Part shown: positions 34,916 through 43,657 of the stretch, piece by piece | Layout: every line of letters begins with the position of its first letter | Numbering within the stretch: position 1 is the stretch's first letter | Assembly: GCF_018531465.1 (NCBI RefSeq) | Contig: NZ_JAHDTF010000024.1 | Coordinates: forward strand, 62,001 to 126,000 | Source of the DNA: Sphaerisporangium fuscum | GTDB taxonomy: Bacteria; Actinomycetota; Actinomycetes; Streptosporangiales; Streptosporangiaceae | Direction of reading: 5' to 3' | DNA length: 64,000 bases | Position numbers and translations under genes: made by a program | Notes under the pieces: model-generated | Seen by the model: the letters and a program-made list of their open reading frames with translations, nothing else | What the model was told of the DNA's origin: nothing | The model's database searches: none

Positions 34916-35371
34916 TCAGACCAGCCAGCGGCCGTCGGCCATCAGCTCGCGGTCCGGCAGTTCGTTCACCTCGCGCCACGCCTGGACGCGGCGCGGGGTG
35001 ACGCGGAACCAGCGGTACGGCGTGGTCAGCGCGCGCGGGTCGAAGCCGGTGCGCTCGGCGAACCGGTCGCCCTGTTCCCGTGGCAGCGCGCCGATCTCGA
35101 GGACCTCGACGTCCCCCTCGATCATGGTGACGTCCCGGGTGAGGCCGAGCCCCAGCCGCACGGTCCGGGTGGCGGCCAGGTTCCTGCCGGTCGGGCTGTC
35201 GGCCGGGGTGGACACCAGCAGCGCCTCGCCGTCCCAGTCGAACGACAGCGGCACCAGGTACGGCGTGCCGTCCGCCGAGGCGCTGGCCACCCAGAGGTCG
35301 ACGTCGTGGGTGAGCCGGTGCTCGGTGTCGTGACGACGCTGGGCGCGGGAGCGGGGGTCGGTGCCGGTCAT
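34916..35371 (-). CDS. PPOX-fold flavin- or F420-binding protein
   Basis: A 151-residue split-barrel protein of the pyridoxamine-5'-phosphate-oxidase-like superfamily. DLWVASASADGTPYLVPLSFDWDG is the strand pair common to these proteins, and RNLAATRTVRLGLG corresponds to the cofactor phosphate-binding segment. ATG 35371 has AGGAG 5 nt upstream. In actinobacteria many such proteins use F420 or haem instead of FMN; the cofactor cannot be assigned. Confidence 0.82.
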   Translation of the reverse strand: MTGTDPRSRAQRRHDTEHRLTHDVDLWVASASADGTPYLVPLSFDWDGEALLVSTPADSPTGRNLAATRTVRLGLGLTRDVTMIEGDVEVLEIGALPREQGDRFAERTGFDPRALTTPYRWFRVTPRRVQAWREVNELPDRELMADGRWLV

Positions 35372-35555
35372 GGTCACTCCTGTGGTCGTCGGTCACGATC
35401 GGCCCGGGGCGGGCCTGATCACTGCGGACAGCCTCTCGCGGCCGGGGTGCGGGCCGCCTCCGTGCCGGCCACGGAAACCACCACGGAAAAGCGCCACGGA
35501 CAAGGAGCCGGCGGCGGCTTCCGAAATTGTCGGGGGCGTATGACAGCCTGGCGGG

Positions 35556-36431
35556 ATGACCGCGAAGATCCCTGGTTTCGATGAGCAGGTTGTCCGGATA
35601 GATGGCCTTGACGTCCATGTGGCCTCGGGAGGTGAGGGGGCACCGTTGCTGTTGCTGCACGGGTTCCCGCAGACCCATCTCGCGTGGCGGCACGTCGCCC
35701 CCGCCCTGACGGACCGCTTCCACGTCATATGCCCGGACCTGCCCGGCTACGGGGCCAGCGCCGGGCCGGACGGCGGCCACGAGCGGTACGCCAAGCGCGT
35801 CACCGCCGCGACCATGGTGGCGTTGATGCGCCGGCTCGGCTACGAGCGTTTCAGCCTGGTCGGCCATGACCGCGGAGCCCTGGTCGCCTTCCGCGCCGCG
35901 CTGGACCATCCGGAGGCCGTCGACCGCCTCGGCGTGATCGACGTCATTCCCACCGTGGACATGTGGGAGTCGTTGACGGGGGTGGGAGGCGTCTTCGGGT
36001 TCCACCTGTACTTCCTGGCGCAGCCCGGCGACCTGCCCGAGCGCATGATCGGCGCTGACCCCGACACCTTCTTCGGGCACTTCCTCGACACGTGGGCCGG
36101 CCCGGGCACCTTCGAGGCGGAGGTGCGCGAGGCGTATCTGGCCGCGGCCCGCCGCCCGGAGGCGATCCACGCCGTCTGCCAGGACTACCGCGCCAGTGCC
36201 TTCGTCGACGCCGCCCACGACGGCGACGATCGGCGGGCCGGCCGGCAGATCAAGGTGCCGACGCTGGCGATCTGGCAAGACCCCGGTGACATGGTGCTGC
36301 CGTTCGACCCGGCGGCCGTGTGGCGGGGCTGGGCCTCCGACGTCCGCACCGAGGTGCTGCCGGGCGGGCACTTCCTGCCGGAGGCGCAGCCCGATGCCGT
36401 CGCGGCGGCGATCCGCAAGTTGATCAGCTGA
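35556..36431 (+). CDS. Alpha/beta hydrolase, haloacetate-dehalogenase-like
   Basis: A 291-residue hydrolase. The motif HGFPQTHLAWRHV and the nucleophile elbow VGHDRGALVAF, with Asp rather than Ser, are features of haloalkane and fluoroacetate dehalogenases and epoxide hydrolases. The catalytic His is in LPGGHFLPEAQ, and W/F-rich segments lie in the cap. The Asp nucleophile argues against an ordinary esterase. Whether halide is actually released is unknown. Confidence 0.85.
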   Translation: MTAKIPGFDEQVVRIDGLDVHVASGGEGAPLLLLHGFPQTHLAWRHVAPALTDRFHVICPDLPGYGASAGPDGGHERYAKRVTAATMVALMRRLGYERFSLVGHDRGALVAFRAALDHPEAVDRLGVIDVIPTVDMWESLTGVGGVFGFHLYFLAQPGDLPERMIGADPDTFFGHFLDTWAGPGTFEAEVREAYLAAARRPEAIHAVCQDYRASAFVDAAHDGDDRRAGRQIKVPTLAIWQDPGDMVLPFDPAAVWRGWASDVRTEVLPGGHFLPEAQPDAVAAAIRKLIS

Positions 36432-36498
36432 TCGCACGGGCGAGGCTCGTCGCCCGCCTCGGCCGCCGGGCCGCTCGGCGAGGCCCCGCCGGTCGAGG

Positions 36499-37410
36499 TC
36501 ACCACGCGCGGGAGCGCAGGCGGCGCAGCATCCGGGCGTCCTCGAAGCCCACCTCCCGCGCCGCGGCCTCCACCATCGCGCCGTGGCCGATCAGGTGCTC
36601 GGCGCGCTCCACCCGCAGCGTCTGCTGGTAGCGCAGGGGGGTCAGCCCGCCGGTGGCCCGGCTGAACAGGCGCGTCAGCGTGCGCTCGCTGACGCCGGCG
36701 CGCCCGGCCAGGTACGCCAGTGGCAGCGGCTCGGCGAACCGCGCGTCGATGAGGTCCTGGACGCGGTGCACGGTGTCGTCGAGGTGGGAGCGGTGCCGCA
36801 GCATGGCGCTGGCCTGCGGCTCGTCGCCGTTGCGGCGGGCGTAGACGACCATGCCGCGCGCCACCTGGGCGGCCAGGGCCGGGCCGTGCCGGACGGCCAG
36901 CAGGTGCAGCGCCAGGTCGATGCCGCTGGCGATGCCGGCCGAGGTGACCACCCGGTCGTCGGTGGTGAACAGCACGTCCCGTACCACCGTCGCCCGGGGA
37001 TGGCGTCGCGCGAGCTCGTCCTGCAGCTCGTGGTGGGTGGTGCACCGGCGGCCGTCCAGCAGTCCCGCCTGCCCCAGCGCGTCCGCGCCGGCGCACACGC
37101 TGGCGACGGTGCCCCCGGCGGCGTGGTGCGCGCGCAGCAGCTCCAGCGACGCCGGGCTCAGCTCCGGGCCGCCGCGCAGCACCGGCGCCCGCCAGCCGGG
37201 CACCAGCACGAGGTCATCGGGACCGAGCTCGGGCCAGGTGAGCTGCGCGTTGAGCGTCACGCCCTGGGCGGTCGGCACCTGCTCGCGCTCGGCGAAGTAG
37301 CCGAGCCGGTAGGTCTGCCCGAGGCCGGCGGCGGTGCTGAAGACCTGCGCCGGTCCGGCCAGGTCGAGCAGGTGGACCCCGGGCAGCAGGACGAACAGGA
37401 CGTGGGTCAC
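36499..37410 (-). CDS. GlxA-type AraC regulator (DJ-1/PfpI plus HTH), copy 1
   Basis: A 303-residue regulator. An N-terminal DJ-1/PfpI-like domain (VLFVLLPGVHLLDLAGPAQVF, TVASVCAGADALGQAGLLDGR, with Cys in the nucleophile position) is followed by an AraC double HTH (LPLAYLAGRAGVSERTLTRLFSRAT, AAREVGFEDARMLRRL). The GTG overlaps the isochorismatase stop as GTGA, so the two are cotranscribed and the regulator probably controls the hydrolase gene. Confidence 0.9.
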   Translation of the reverse strand: MTHVLFVLLPGVHLLDLAGPAQVFSTAAGLGQTYRLGYFAEREQVPTAQGVTLNAQLTWPELGPDDLVLVPGWRAPVLRGGPELSPASLELLRAHHAAGGTVASVCAGADALGQAGLLDGRRCTTHHELQDELARRHPRATVVRDVLFTTDDRVVTSAGIASGIDLALHLLAVRHGPALAAQVARGMVVYARRNGDEPQASAMLRHRSHLDDTVHRVQDLIDARFAEPLPLAYLAGRAGVSERTLTRLFSRATGGLTPLRYQQTLRVERAEHLIGHGAMVEAAAREVGFEDARMLRRLRSRAW

Positions 37411-37958
37411 CCCTCGGATGCTCCCTGTTCCGCCTCCAGCTCGGCCACCGTGGCGATCCGGGCGAACCGGTCGCGGAGCACGGCCTCGGTGCGCTCGATG
37501 ATCGCCTCCGCGCTGAGCGTGCCGATCGGGTTCGTCGTGGTGGCGTCGGTGACGAAGACGACGCGGTAGCCGAGGTCGCTGCCGACCCTGGTGGTGGTCT
37601 CCACACACTGCTCGGTGCGGATGCCGCATACCAGCAGCTCGCGCACCCCCGCCTCGGTCAGCAACTGCTGCAGGTTGGTGGTGGTGAAGGCGTTGTGGGA
37701 GGTCTTGTACACCGTCGGCTCGCCCGGCTCGGGCCGCTCCAGCTCGTCCAGCAGCCGGACGTGCCCGAGGGCCGGGTCGAACACGTCACCGCTGCCGGGC
37801 TCGGTGTGCAGCACCCACACCACCAGGTCACCGTTGTCCCGCGCCAGGCGGACCAGCCGGTTCACCGGCTCGGCGATCTTCGGGTTGTGGATCTCGTCCC
37901 AGAGGGGACGGGCTCGGAAGGATTCCTGGACATCGATCACGATCAGCGCTCTCTTCAC
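37407..37958 (-). CDS. Isochorismatase-family cysteine hydrolase
   Basis: A 183-residue enzyme. The catalytic triad is visible: Asp in LIVIDVQESF, Lys in VYKTSHNAF and Cys in CGIRTEQCVETT. It starts at GTG 37958. Relatives include nicotinamidases and isochorismate, N-carbamoylsarcosine or biuret hydrolases; specificity cannot be assigned. Coupled to the GlxA-type regulator downstream. Confidence 0.88.
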   Translation of the reverse strand: MKRALIVIDVQESFRARPLWDEIHNPKIAEPVNRLVRLARDNGDLVVWVLHTEPGSGDVFDPALGHVRLLDELERPEPGEPTVYKTSHNAFTTTNLQQLLTEAGVRELLVCGIRTEQCVETTTRVGSDLGYRVVFVTDATTTNPIGTLSAEAIIERTEAVLRDRFARIATVAELEAEQGASEG

Positions 37959-38041
37959 GCCACCCAGTATGACCAGGCGAGACACCGCGACGTCAGACCT
38001 GATCCGGCCCGGCACCGGAACGATCCGGTCAGGACATGGAG

Positions 38042-38084
38042 GGAGCCGGGGTGGCGGCGGGTCTTCCGCGGCCACCCCGGCTCC
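38042..38084 (-). terminator. Terminator of the exporter operon
   Basis: A perfect 14-bp stem (38042-38055 with 38071-38084) lies 19 bp beyond the stop of the DHA2 exporter gene on the minus strand; the loop can form a short inner helix. Confidence 0.7.
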
Positions 38085-38102
38085 GGTATGCGGGGGAGGA
38101 GG

Positions 38103-39686
38103 TCAGTCGGCGATCGCCAGGACGGCCTCCGTGCCGGACGGCACGGGCTGCTCGTCCGACGCGGGCCGCGGCGTCCGGTCGCGGAGGACGACCAGCGACA
38201 TGACCGCGAGGCCGATGAAGATCGTGGCACCGACGGCGGCGACGACGTTCAGGCCACTGGTGAAGGCGGCGCGGGCGCCTTCGACGAGGTCGGCGCCGAC
38301 CTGGCCGGTGAGGTGCTGCGCCTCGGCGAGGGCGGCGGTGATGCTCTGCCCCGCGGTCCGTGCGGCCTCGCCCGGCACGCCGGCGGGCAGGTCGCCGGCG
38401 AGCCGGGTGCGGTAGACGAAGGTGCCGAGGCTGCCGAGCGCGGCCACACCCAGGGCGACGCCGAACTCTCCGCTGGTCTCGGAGATGGAGGCGGCCGACC
38501 CGGCCTTCTCCGGCGCGACCGAGGCCATGACGAGGTTCATGGTGAGCGACATCGGGAACGCGATGCCGAAGGACGTGAGCACCAGGCCGGCGACCAGGAG
38601 CGGCAGCCCGCCGACGGCGGCGACCTGGGTGTGCAGCACCAGGCCCACGCCGGCGATCACCAGGCCGGCCGCGATGACGTACACGGGACGGACCTTGCGG
38701 GCCAGGGCCGGGGCGGACATCGACCCGGCGACCATCGCGACGTTCTGCGGCAGCAGCCACAGCCCGGCGTTCATCGGCGACAGCCCCTGCACGGTCTGCA
38801 GGTACAGGCTGGACAGCAGGGTGGTGCCCGCCATGACGATCCCGGCGAGGAGCCCGATGCCCATCCCGGCGCTGAAGGACCGGCCGGCGAACAGCCGCAG
38901 GTCGAGCAGCGGGCTGGTCAGCCTGCGCTGGCGCAGCGCGAACACCACGCCGACGGCGATTCCCACGGCCAGGGCGGCGACGGGCAGCGCGTGGAGGCCG
39001 CCGCGGGCCATCTCCTTCAGGCCGTAGATGGCCGGCAGGATGGCGGCCAGGGAGAGGGCGACGCTGACCAGGTCGAGCCGGCCCGCGCCGGGGTCGCGGT
39101 ACTCCGGCAGCAGCCGCGGGCCGACGGCCAGCAGCAGCACCATGACCGGGACGCCCAGCAGGAACGCCGACCCCCACCAGAAGCGCTCCAGCAGCAGGCC
39201 GCCCACCAGCGGGCCGACCGTCGCGCCGCCCATGAAGCAGGCGAACCACACCCCGATGGCCGTGCCCATCTGCTTGGGGTCCTTGAACATGTTGCGGATC
39301 AGGGCCATGGTCGAGGGCATCAGCGTGGCGCCGGCGACGCCGAGCAGCGCGCGGGCGGCGATGAGCATCTGCGGGCTGTTGGAGTAGGCGGCGAGCACCG
39401 ACGCGACGCCGAACGTCGCCGCGCCGACGAGCAGGAGCTTGCGCCGTCCGATGCGGTCGCCGAGGGTCCCCATGGTGACCAGGAAGCCGGCCAGCATGAA
39501 CGAGTAGATGTCGAGGATCCACAGCTGCTGGGTGCTGTCGGCGTGCAGGCCGGCGCTGAGGTGGGGGAGCGCCAGGTAGAGCACGCTGATGTCGAGCGAG
39601 GTCAGCAGCGTGGGCAGGGCCAGCACGGCCAGCCCGATCCATTCGCGGCGTCCGGCCCGCGGGGCGTTTTCGGGAAAGGCGTTCAT
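38103..39686 (-). CDS. DHA2-family multidrug MFS exporter
   Basis: A 527-residue transporter with about 14 hydrophobic segments. Motifs include LPTLLTSLDISVLYLALPHL in helix 1, GTLGDRIGRRKLLL in loop 2-3 and GVAGATLMPSTMALIRNMF near motif C. Its N-terminal region and size match EmrB/QacA exporters. It starts 36 bp after the SRPBCC gene (copy 2), giving the operon ArsR-SRPBCC-exporter, so the ArsR protein may be a drug- or metabolite-responsive regulator. Confidence 0.9.
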   Translation of the reverse strand: MNAFPENAPRAGRREWIGLAVLALPTLLTSLDISVLYLALPHLSAGLHADSTQQLWILDIYSFMLAGFLVTMGTLGDRIGRRKLLLVGAATFGVASVLAAYSNSPQMLIAARALLGVAGATLMPSTMALIRNMFKDPKQMGTAIGVWFACFMGGATVGPLVGGLLLERFWWGSAFLLGVPVMVLLLAVGPRLLPEYRDPGAGRLDLVSVALSLAAILPAIYGLKEMARGGLHALPVAALAVGIAVGVVFALRQRRLTSPLLDLRLFAGRSFSAGMGIGLLAGIVMAGTTLLSSLYLQTVQGLSPMNAGLWLLPQNVAMVAGSMSAPALARKVRPVYVIAAGLVIAGVGLVLHTQVAAVGGLPLLVAGLVLTSFGIAFPMSLTMNLVMASVAPEKAGSAASISETSGEFGVALGVAALGSLGTFVYRTRLAGDLPAGVPGEAARTAGQSITAALAEAQHLTGQVGADLVEGARAAFTSGLNVVAAVGATIFIGLAVMSLVVLRDRTPRPASDEQPVPSGTEAVLAIAD

Positions 39687-39722
39687 CGCAGGTTTCCTTC
39701 GTGTGTCCGTGGGCGGGTCGCG

Positions 39723-40460
39723 TCAGGCGAGCTTGGCGAGCCAGGTCTGCCAGGCCTGCTCGGTGTCCTCGGGGGCGGCGCCGGCGAAGATGTGGTGCCC
39801 GGCGACCAGGGTGTCGCCCATCCCGAGGATGAAGCGGTACAGCGCGTCGCCGGTGCGCACCCCGAGGAAGCCGGGGGCGACGTAGTCGGCGACACCGTCG
39901 ATCGGGTCGAGGCCTTCGGGGGTGAGCCGGACCCGGTCGCCGCGCTCGACGGGGCCGGTCAGGCCGAGCCCGCGCGAGAGGACGTCCCACGCCGGCTCGC
40001 CGCCGCCGGCGTCCGGCCGGGCGGCGAAGACGACCTTGGCGTGCCGGCCGGGGAAGTGGGCGAGGTACTGGCCGAGGGTGTGCAGGTACAGGTCCCAGCC
40101 GCGCCGCAGCGCGTCGTACTCCGCCTCCCAGTCGTCGCCGAGGACGCCGCTCTGCACCAGCCGCAGCACGGTGCTGCCCTGGTCGCGCCCCTCGACGAGG
40201 AACTCGAAGGCCATGAACGTGCCGTCGGGGCCCTCGGCGCCGCGGAAGGCGAACCGCTCGGCCGGCTCCCACGCGGTGACGGTGGCCTCCACCGGGAAGT
40301 CCCCGAAGTATTGGCGGGTGGTGCCGCCCACGCCGGGCTCGATCTCGTTGCGCCCCATGAACCAGGAGTCCAGGCCGGGACCGGTCGCGATGGCCTCCCA
40401 GACCTGCTCGGGGGTGGCCTCCAGCGTGACCTGCTTGCGCAGTTCGAACTCGTGCGCCAT
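39723..40460 (-). CDS. SRPBCC/AHSA1-like protein (copy 2)
   Basis: A 245-residue paralogue of the protein at 28579-29328 with the same two-part layout: AHSA1-like domain (KQVTLEATPEQVWEAIATGPGLDSWFMGRNEIEPG) and a conserved C-terminal part ending EDTEQAWQTWLAKLA. The ATG is one base after the ArsR stop, exactly as in copy 1. Confidence 0.87.
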   Translation of the reverse strand: MAHEFELRKQVTLEATPEQVWEAIATGPGLDSWFMGRNEIEPGVGGTTRQYFGDFPVEATVTAWEPAERFAFRGAEGPDGTFMAFEFLVEGRDQGSTVLRLVQSGVLGDDWEAEYDALRRGWDLYLHTLGQYLAHFPGRHAKVVFAARPDAGGGEPAWDVLSRGLGLTGPVERGDRVRLTPEGLDPIDGVADYVAPGFLGVRTGDALYRFILGMGDTLVAGHHIFAGAAPEDTEQAWQTWLAKLA

Positions 40461-40461
40461 G

Positions 40462-41103
40462 TCAGAACTCCTTGGTCTCGGTGCCGGCGGCGTCGGCGCC
40501 GGCCCTTGTCGTGTCGTCGGTCCGGTCGGCCGCGCAGGGGTGCAGGGCGACGATCACCCGGTGCTCGCGCCCGCCCTCCGCGGTCTCGTCGTGGTACTCG
40601 CCGACCAGCGCCGTCAGCGCGTCGGCGAGAGCTTGGGCGAAGGCGGCGCGGTCGGCGGCGGTGGCGAAGCGCACCCGGCCGTCGACGGCGAACGTCGCCG
40701 CCTTCCTGCGGGCCTTGGCCGCGGCGTTGACCAGCTCGCCGACGTCGCGCACCAGCCGGGACGCGAGGGCGAGCAGCCAGCGCGCCGACACCCGGTCGGG
40801 CGAGCGGGACGGGTCGGGCGCCACAGGGGCCAGCGCGAGCGGGGAGATGACGTACGACGCGGCCGTCGCGCGCATCACCCGCTCGTTGACGTTGCCCTTG
40901 CGGCGCTCCTCGACGAGCTCGACGAGCCCATGCCGCTCCAGGGCCCTGAGGTGGTAGTTCACCTTCTGCCGGGGCAGGCCCATCCTGGCCGCCAGCGTCG
41001 CGGCCGAAGAGGGCCGGGCCAGCTCGGCCAGCAGCCGGGCCCGCACCGGGTCCAGCGAGACCTCGGCCGCCGCCGGGTCCTCGATCACCGCCACTTCGAA
41101 CAT
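40462..41103 (-). CDS. ArsR-type HTH regulator (copy 2)
   Basis: A 213-residue paralogue of 27954-28577. The winged helix is at residues 15-75 (DPVRARLLAELAR, LPRQKVNYHLRALERHGLVELV). The first 20 residues differ at only three positions between the copies. It heads the operon with the SRPBCC protein and the DHA2 exporter and is preceded by the same promoter block as copy 1. Confidence 0.88.
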   Translation of the reverse strand: MFEVAVIEDPAAAEVSLDPVRARLLAELARPSSAATLAARMGLPRQKVNYHLRALERHGLVELVEERRKGNVNERVMRATAASYVISPLALAPVAPDPSRSPDRVSARWLLALASRLVRDVGELVNAAAKARRKAATFAVDGRVRFATAADRAAFAQALADALTALVGEYHDETAEGGREHRVIVALHPCAADRTDDTTRAGADAAGTETKEF

Positions 41104-41139
41104 GCCTCAACACTTTCACCGAACACTTTTATTGTCAAG
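41104..41139 (-). promoter_or_regulatory. Promoter of second ArsR operon, predicted leaderless
   Basis: On the minus strand TTGACA and AAGTGT are 17 bp apart and the ATG follows the -10-like box by 6 nt. Over 39 nt including the ATG, 27 positions match the block at 27918-27956. No Shine-Dalgarno is present. Confidence 0.6.
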
Positions 41140-41176
41140 ACGATTCGACTTTTCGGTGGCTCGGCCGGAACGAGAA

Positions 41177-41210
41177 AGGTCAGGGCCGCCCCGAAGGGCG
41201 GCCCTGACCT
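41177..41210 (-). terminator. Strong terminator with T-rich tail
   Basis: A perfect 15-bp stem (41177-41191 with 41196-41210) and 4-nt loop, followed on the minus strand by TTTCTCGTT. It lies downstream of the DHA2 exporter ending at 41339 and insulates the ArsR promoter. Confidence 0.85.
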
Positions 41211-41338
41211 GGACGCGTCCGGATACTCAGGCCTGATACGGCCCTCGGCCGCAGCGGCCGGCACGGGCGACGTCGTGGCTCACACCGGCGACTCGTACCT
41301 CAGGCGATCATCCGGTGGCACCGGGAGCCTCGCACCTG

Positions 41339-42955
41339 CTAGGCCGAGGTGCCGACGCCGGCGACATCCGGGGCGTCGCGCGGGGTGCCGGCCCCCCGGC
41401 GCCGCACCGGCAGGCACGCGACGGCGCCGACCGCGATCACGGCGATGGGAAGCGCCAGGGTCGGCCGCATCGCGTGGACGACCCCGTGCTCGAACGTGGA
41501 CGCCGCCACCTGCTGGATGTGGTGGGCGAGGCTCGCCTGCGTCCCCGGCGGCGGCCGGAACGCCGCGGCGGCCTGCCCGGCCCCGACGTCCAGGCCGCCA
41601 TTGGCGGCCTCGTCGAAGCCGGCCACGAACGGGCCGCGGACGGCGGCCGGAAGGTCGGCCGCCCGCCTGGCCGCCTCGTCGTGAAGCGAGGCGGCCAGGC
41701 GGTTCTGCAGCACGGCGCCGACCGCGGCGCTGCCGACGACCGTGCCGATCTGCCGGATCGTGTTCAGCACGCCGGAGGCGGCTCCGGCCATCGCCGGTGC
41801 CACGTTGTACATCGCGACCGTGACCATCGGGCCGAACACGCAGCCGATACCGGCCCCGGCCACGATCAGGGCCGGCTGGAACTCCCACCATGCGCGGCCG
41901 ACATCGACGACCAGGGCGAGCCAGGCCATGCCGGCCGCGAACAGGGTCAGGCCGCCCATCAGGATGTACGTGCCGCCGAGCCGATCCGCCGCCCGGCCCG
42001 CGACCGGCGACAGGATCGCCGATATCACCATCGCCGGCGCCATCACCAGCCCGGCTTCCAGCGCGCTGAAGCCCAGCACCGACTGCAGATAGATCATCAC
42101 GGGCAGGAACAGGCCGATCATCCCGACCTGGACGGTCGCGGACACGAAGCTCATGACCGCGTAGTTCCGGTCGCGGAACAGCACGAAGGGCAGCAGCGGT
42201 TCGCCGTGCTGCCGTCCGGCCTCGTGGGTCAGGAACATCACCAGCAGCAGCACGGCGCCGCCCAGCAGAGCCCAGATCCCGGCGTTCCAGTCGTACCGCT
42301 CGCCCTCGGTGAGCGCGAAGGTCAGGCACACCAGCGTCGCCGTGACCAGTACGACGCCCGTGGTGTCGAGCTTGCGGCGGGTGCCGTACCTGATGTCGGG
42401 CACGAGCGTGAAGGCCATCACGAGCACGATCGCGCCGATCGGGACGTTGACGAAGAAGATCCAGCGCCAGCCGGCCGTGCTGACCAGGAGCCCGCCGAGG
42501 GTGGGCCCGGCGATCGTGGCCACGCCCGCGACCGCTCCCCAGACGCCGAGCGCCGTCCCCCGGCGCCGGGCGGGGAACGTGCCGATGATGATCGTCATCG
42601 TCTGCGGCGTCAGCGCCGCCGCGCCGAGCCCCTGCACGGCTCGGGCGGCGATGAGCTGGGCCGGATCCTGCGACAGGCCGCACAGCACGGACGCCACCGT
42701 GAACAGCGCGACGCCCCCGGCGAACATGGCGCGTGGCCCGCGCACATCGCCCAGCCGCCCGGACGTGATCAGCAGCGCGGCGAGGACGAGGATGTAGACA
42801 TTGATCACCCACAGCACCTCGTCCAGCGACGCGCGCAGGGTGCCGATCATGCTGGGAACGGCGACATTGACGGCCGTCAGGTCCAGCAGTGTCATGAAGA
42901 ACCCCAGGCTGAGCGTCAGCAGTACGGCCCAGGGGTCGCCGCGCCATCTGTTCAT
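41339..42955 (-). CDS. DHA2-family multidrug MFS exporter
   Basis: A 538-residue, roughly 14-helix exporter of the EmrB/QacA type. Helix 1 is FFMTLLDLTAVNVAVPSMIG, loop 2-3 is SGRLGDVRGPRAMF, and motif C-like GAVAGVATIAGPTLGGLLV follows helix 4. It lies 40 bp downstream of the VOC gene on the same strand, so it may be cotranscribed with the ribbon-helix-helix/VOC pair, a plausible resistance-type cassette. Confidence 0.9.
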   Translation of the reverse strand: MNRWRGDPWAVLLTLSLGFFMTLLDLTAVNVAVPSMIGTLRASLDEVLWVINVYILVLAALLITSGRLGDVRGPRAMFAGGVALFTVASVLCGLSQDPAQLIAARAVQGLGAAALTPQTMTIIIGTFPARRRGTALGVWGAVAGVATIAGPTLGGLLVSTAGWRWIFFVNVPIGAIVLVMAFTLVPDIRYGTRRKLDTTGVVLVTATLVCLTFALTEGERYDWNAGIWALLGGAVLLLVMFLTHEAGRQHGEPLLPFVLFRDRNYAVMSFVSATVQVGMIGLFLPVMIYLQSVLGFSALEAGLVMAPAMVISAILSPVAGRAADRLGGTYILMGGLTLFAAGMAWLALVVDVGRAWWEFQPALIVAGAGIGCVFGPMVTVAMYNVAPAMAGAASGVLNTIRQIGTVVGSAAVGAVLQNRLAASLHDEAARRAADLPAAVRGPFVAGFDEAANGGLDVGAGQAAAAFRPPPGTQASLAHHIQQVAASTFEHGVVHAMRPTLALPIAVIAVGAVACLPVRRRGAGTPRDAPDVAGVGTSA

Positions 42956-42995
42956 CGGTATCCCTCCGTCTTGCCCCGCCTCCGCGAGGCGGGTG

Positions 42996-43340
42996 TCAGC
43001 CCTTGGCGGGGGCCTGGAGGCTCCACAGCCGTCCGTCGGGGTCCCGGACGGTCATCTCCCGAGTCCCGTAGTGGGTCTCCTCGAACGGCGTGACCACCTC
43101 GACGGCGGGATCGGCGTGGAACCGGTCCGCGTCGGGCACCCTCAGCGCGACCTGCACGCCGGGCTCTCGATCCTCGGGGACCTCGGCGACGACGAGGTAA
43201 GGCCCCTCGCCGTTGCGGAACACGCCGGAGCCGTCACCGGCGGAGATCTCCAGTTCGAACCCCAGCGCCTGGAAGAACTTCGCGGCCTTCCCCCAGTTGC
43301 GGGTCTCCAGGAACACCGCCTCGATTCCTTCGGTCGCCAT
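42996..43340 (-). CDS. VOC (glyoxalase/bleomycin-resistance fold) protein
   Basis: A 114-residue VOC-fold protein: GIEAVFLETRNWGKAAKFFQALGFELEIS is the first beta-alpha-beta unit, and FEETHYGTREMTVRDPDGRLWSL the last. Size fits a single two-module VOC subunit that dimerises. The ATG is two bases past the stop of a 59-residue ribbon-helix-helix gene. It could be a metal-dependent lyase or dioxygenase or an antibiotic-binding protein. Confidence 0.85.
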   Translation of the reverse strand: MATEGIEAVFLETRNWGKAAKFFQALGFELEISAGDGSGVFRNGEGPYLVVAEVPEDREPGVQVALRVPDADRFHADPAVEVVTPFEETHYGTREMTVRDPDGRLWSLQAPAKG

Positions 43341-43341
43341 G

Positions 43342-43521
43342 TCATGACTCCTTTTCTGAAGAGTGCTGTCGCTGCTCCTGGGCGTCGTCGAGGTAGGCGC
43401 GCAACGCCTCGGCGACCAACGCCGACAGGGACATGCCCGTCTCGATGGCGTGATGCTTGACCTGCCTGATCAGCTCTACCGGCAGGTACACGTTGAACTG
43501 CTTGACCTCGGCACCACTCAT
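43342..43521 (-). CDS. Ribbon-helix-helix (CopG/Arc-type) regulator, 59 aa
   Basis: Reading the minus strand from ATG 43521 gives a 59-residue protein. VKQFNVYLPVELIRQVKHHA is the N-terminal beta strand and first helix, and ETGMSLSALVAEALRAYL is the second helix, the classic RHH fold, with a short polar tail. It ends one base before the VOC start, so the genes are translationally coupled. A perfect 14-bp palindrome 9 bp upstream of its ATG is the obvious autoregulatory operator. No toxin gene of a known type is adjacent. Confidence 0.85.
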   Translation of the reverse strand: MSGAEVKQFNVYLPVELIRQVKHHAIETGMSLSALVAEALRAYLDDAQEQRQHSSEKES

Positions 43522-43530
43522 GCGGCTGAT

Positions 43531-43544
43531 GCTAGCATGCTAGC
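43531..43544. promoter_or_regulatory. Palindromic operator of the RHH-VOC operon
   Basis: GCTAGCATGCTAGC is a perfect palindrome immediately upstream of the RHH gene; a further GCTA follows at 43547-43550. RHH dimers typically bind such short repeated half-sites. Confidence 0.65.
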
Positions 43545-43657
43545 TCGCTAACAACCTAGACGTGCCACCGCATCCACGGACCCGTCGCGAACGCCGCCGA
43601 TGCCGTCCGCCTCGACCTTTCCGGCAAGATCGACAAATGCCCCTCTTTGGAGATCAA

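Noticed and set aside
37695..40730. Very long plus-strand open frame of 1011 codons
   Set aside because: It lies antisense to the isochorismatase, DHA2 exporter, SRPBCC and ArsR genes. Its product is low-complexity Gly/Arg/Asp/Gln sequence, typical of frames opposite G+C-rich genes.
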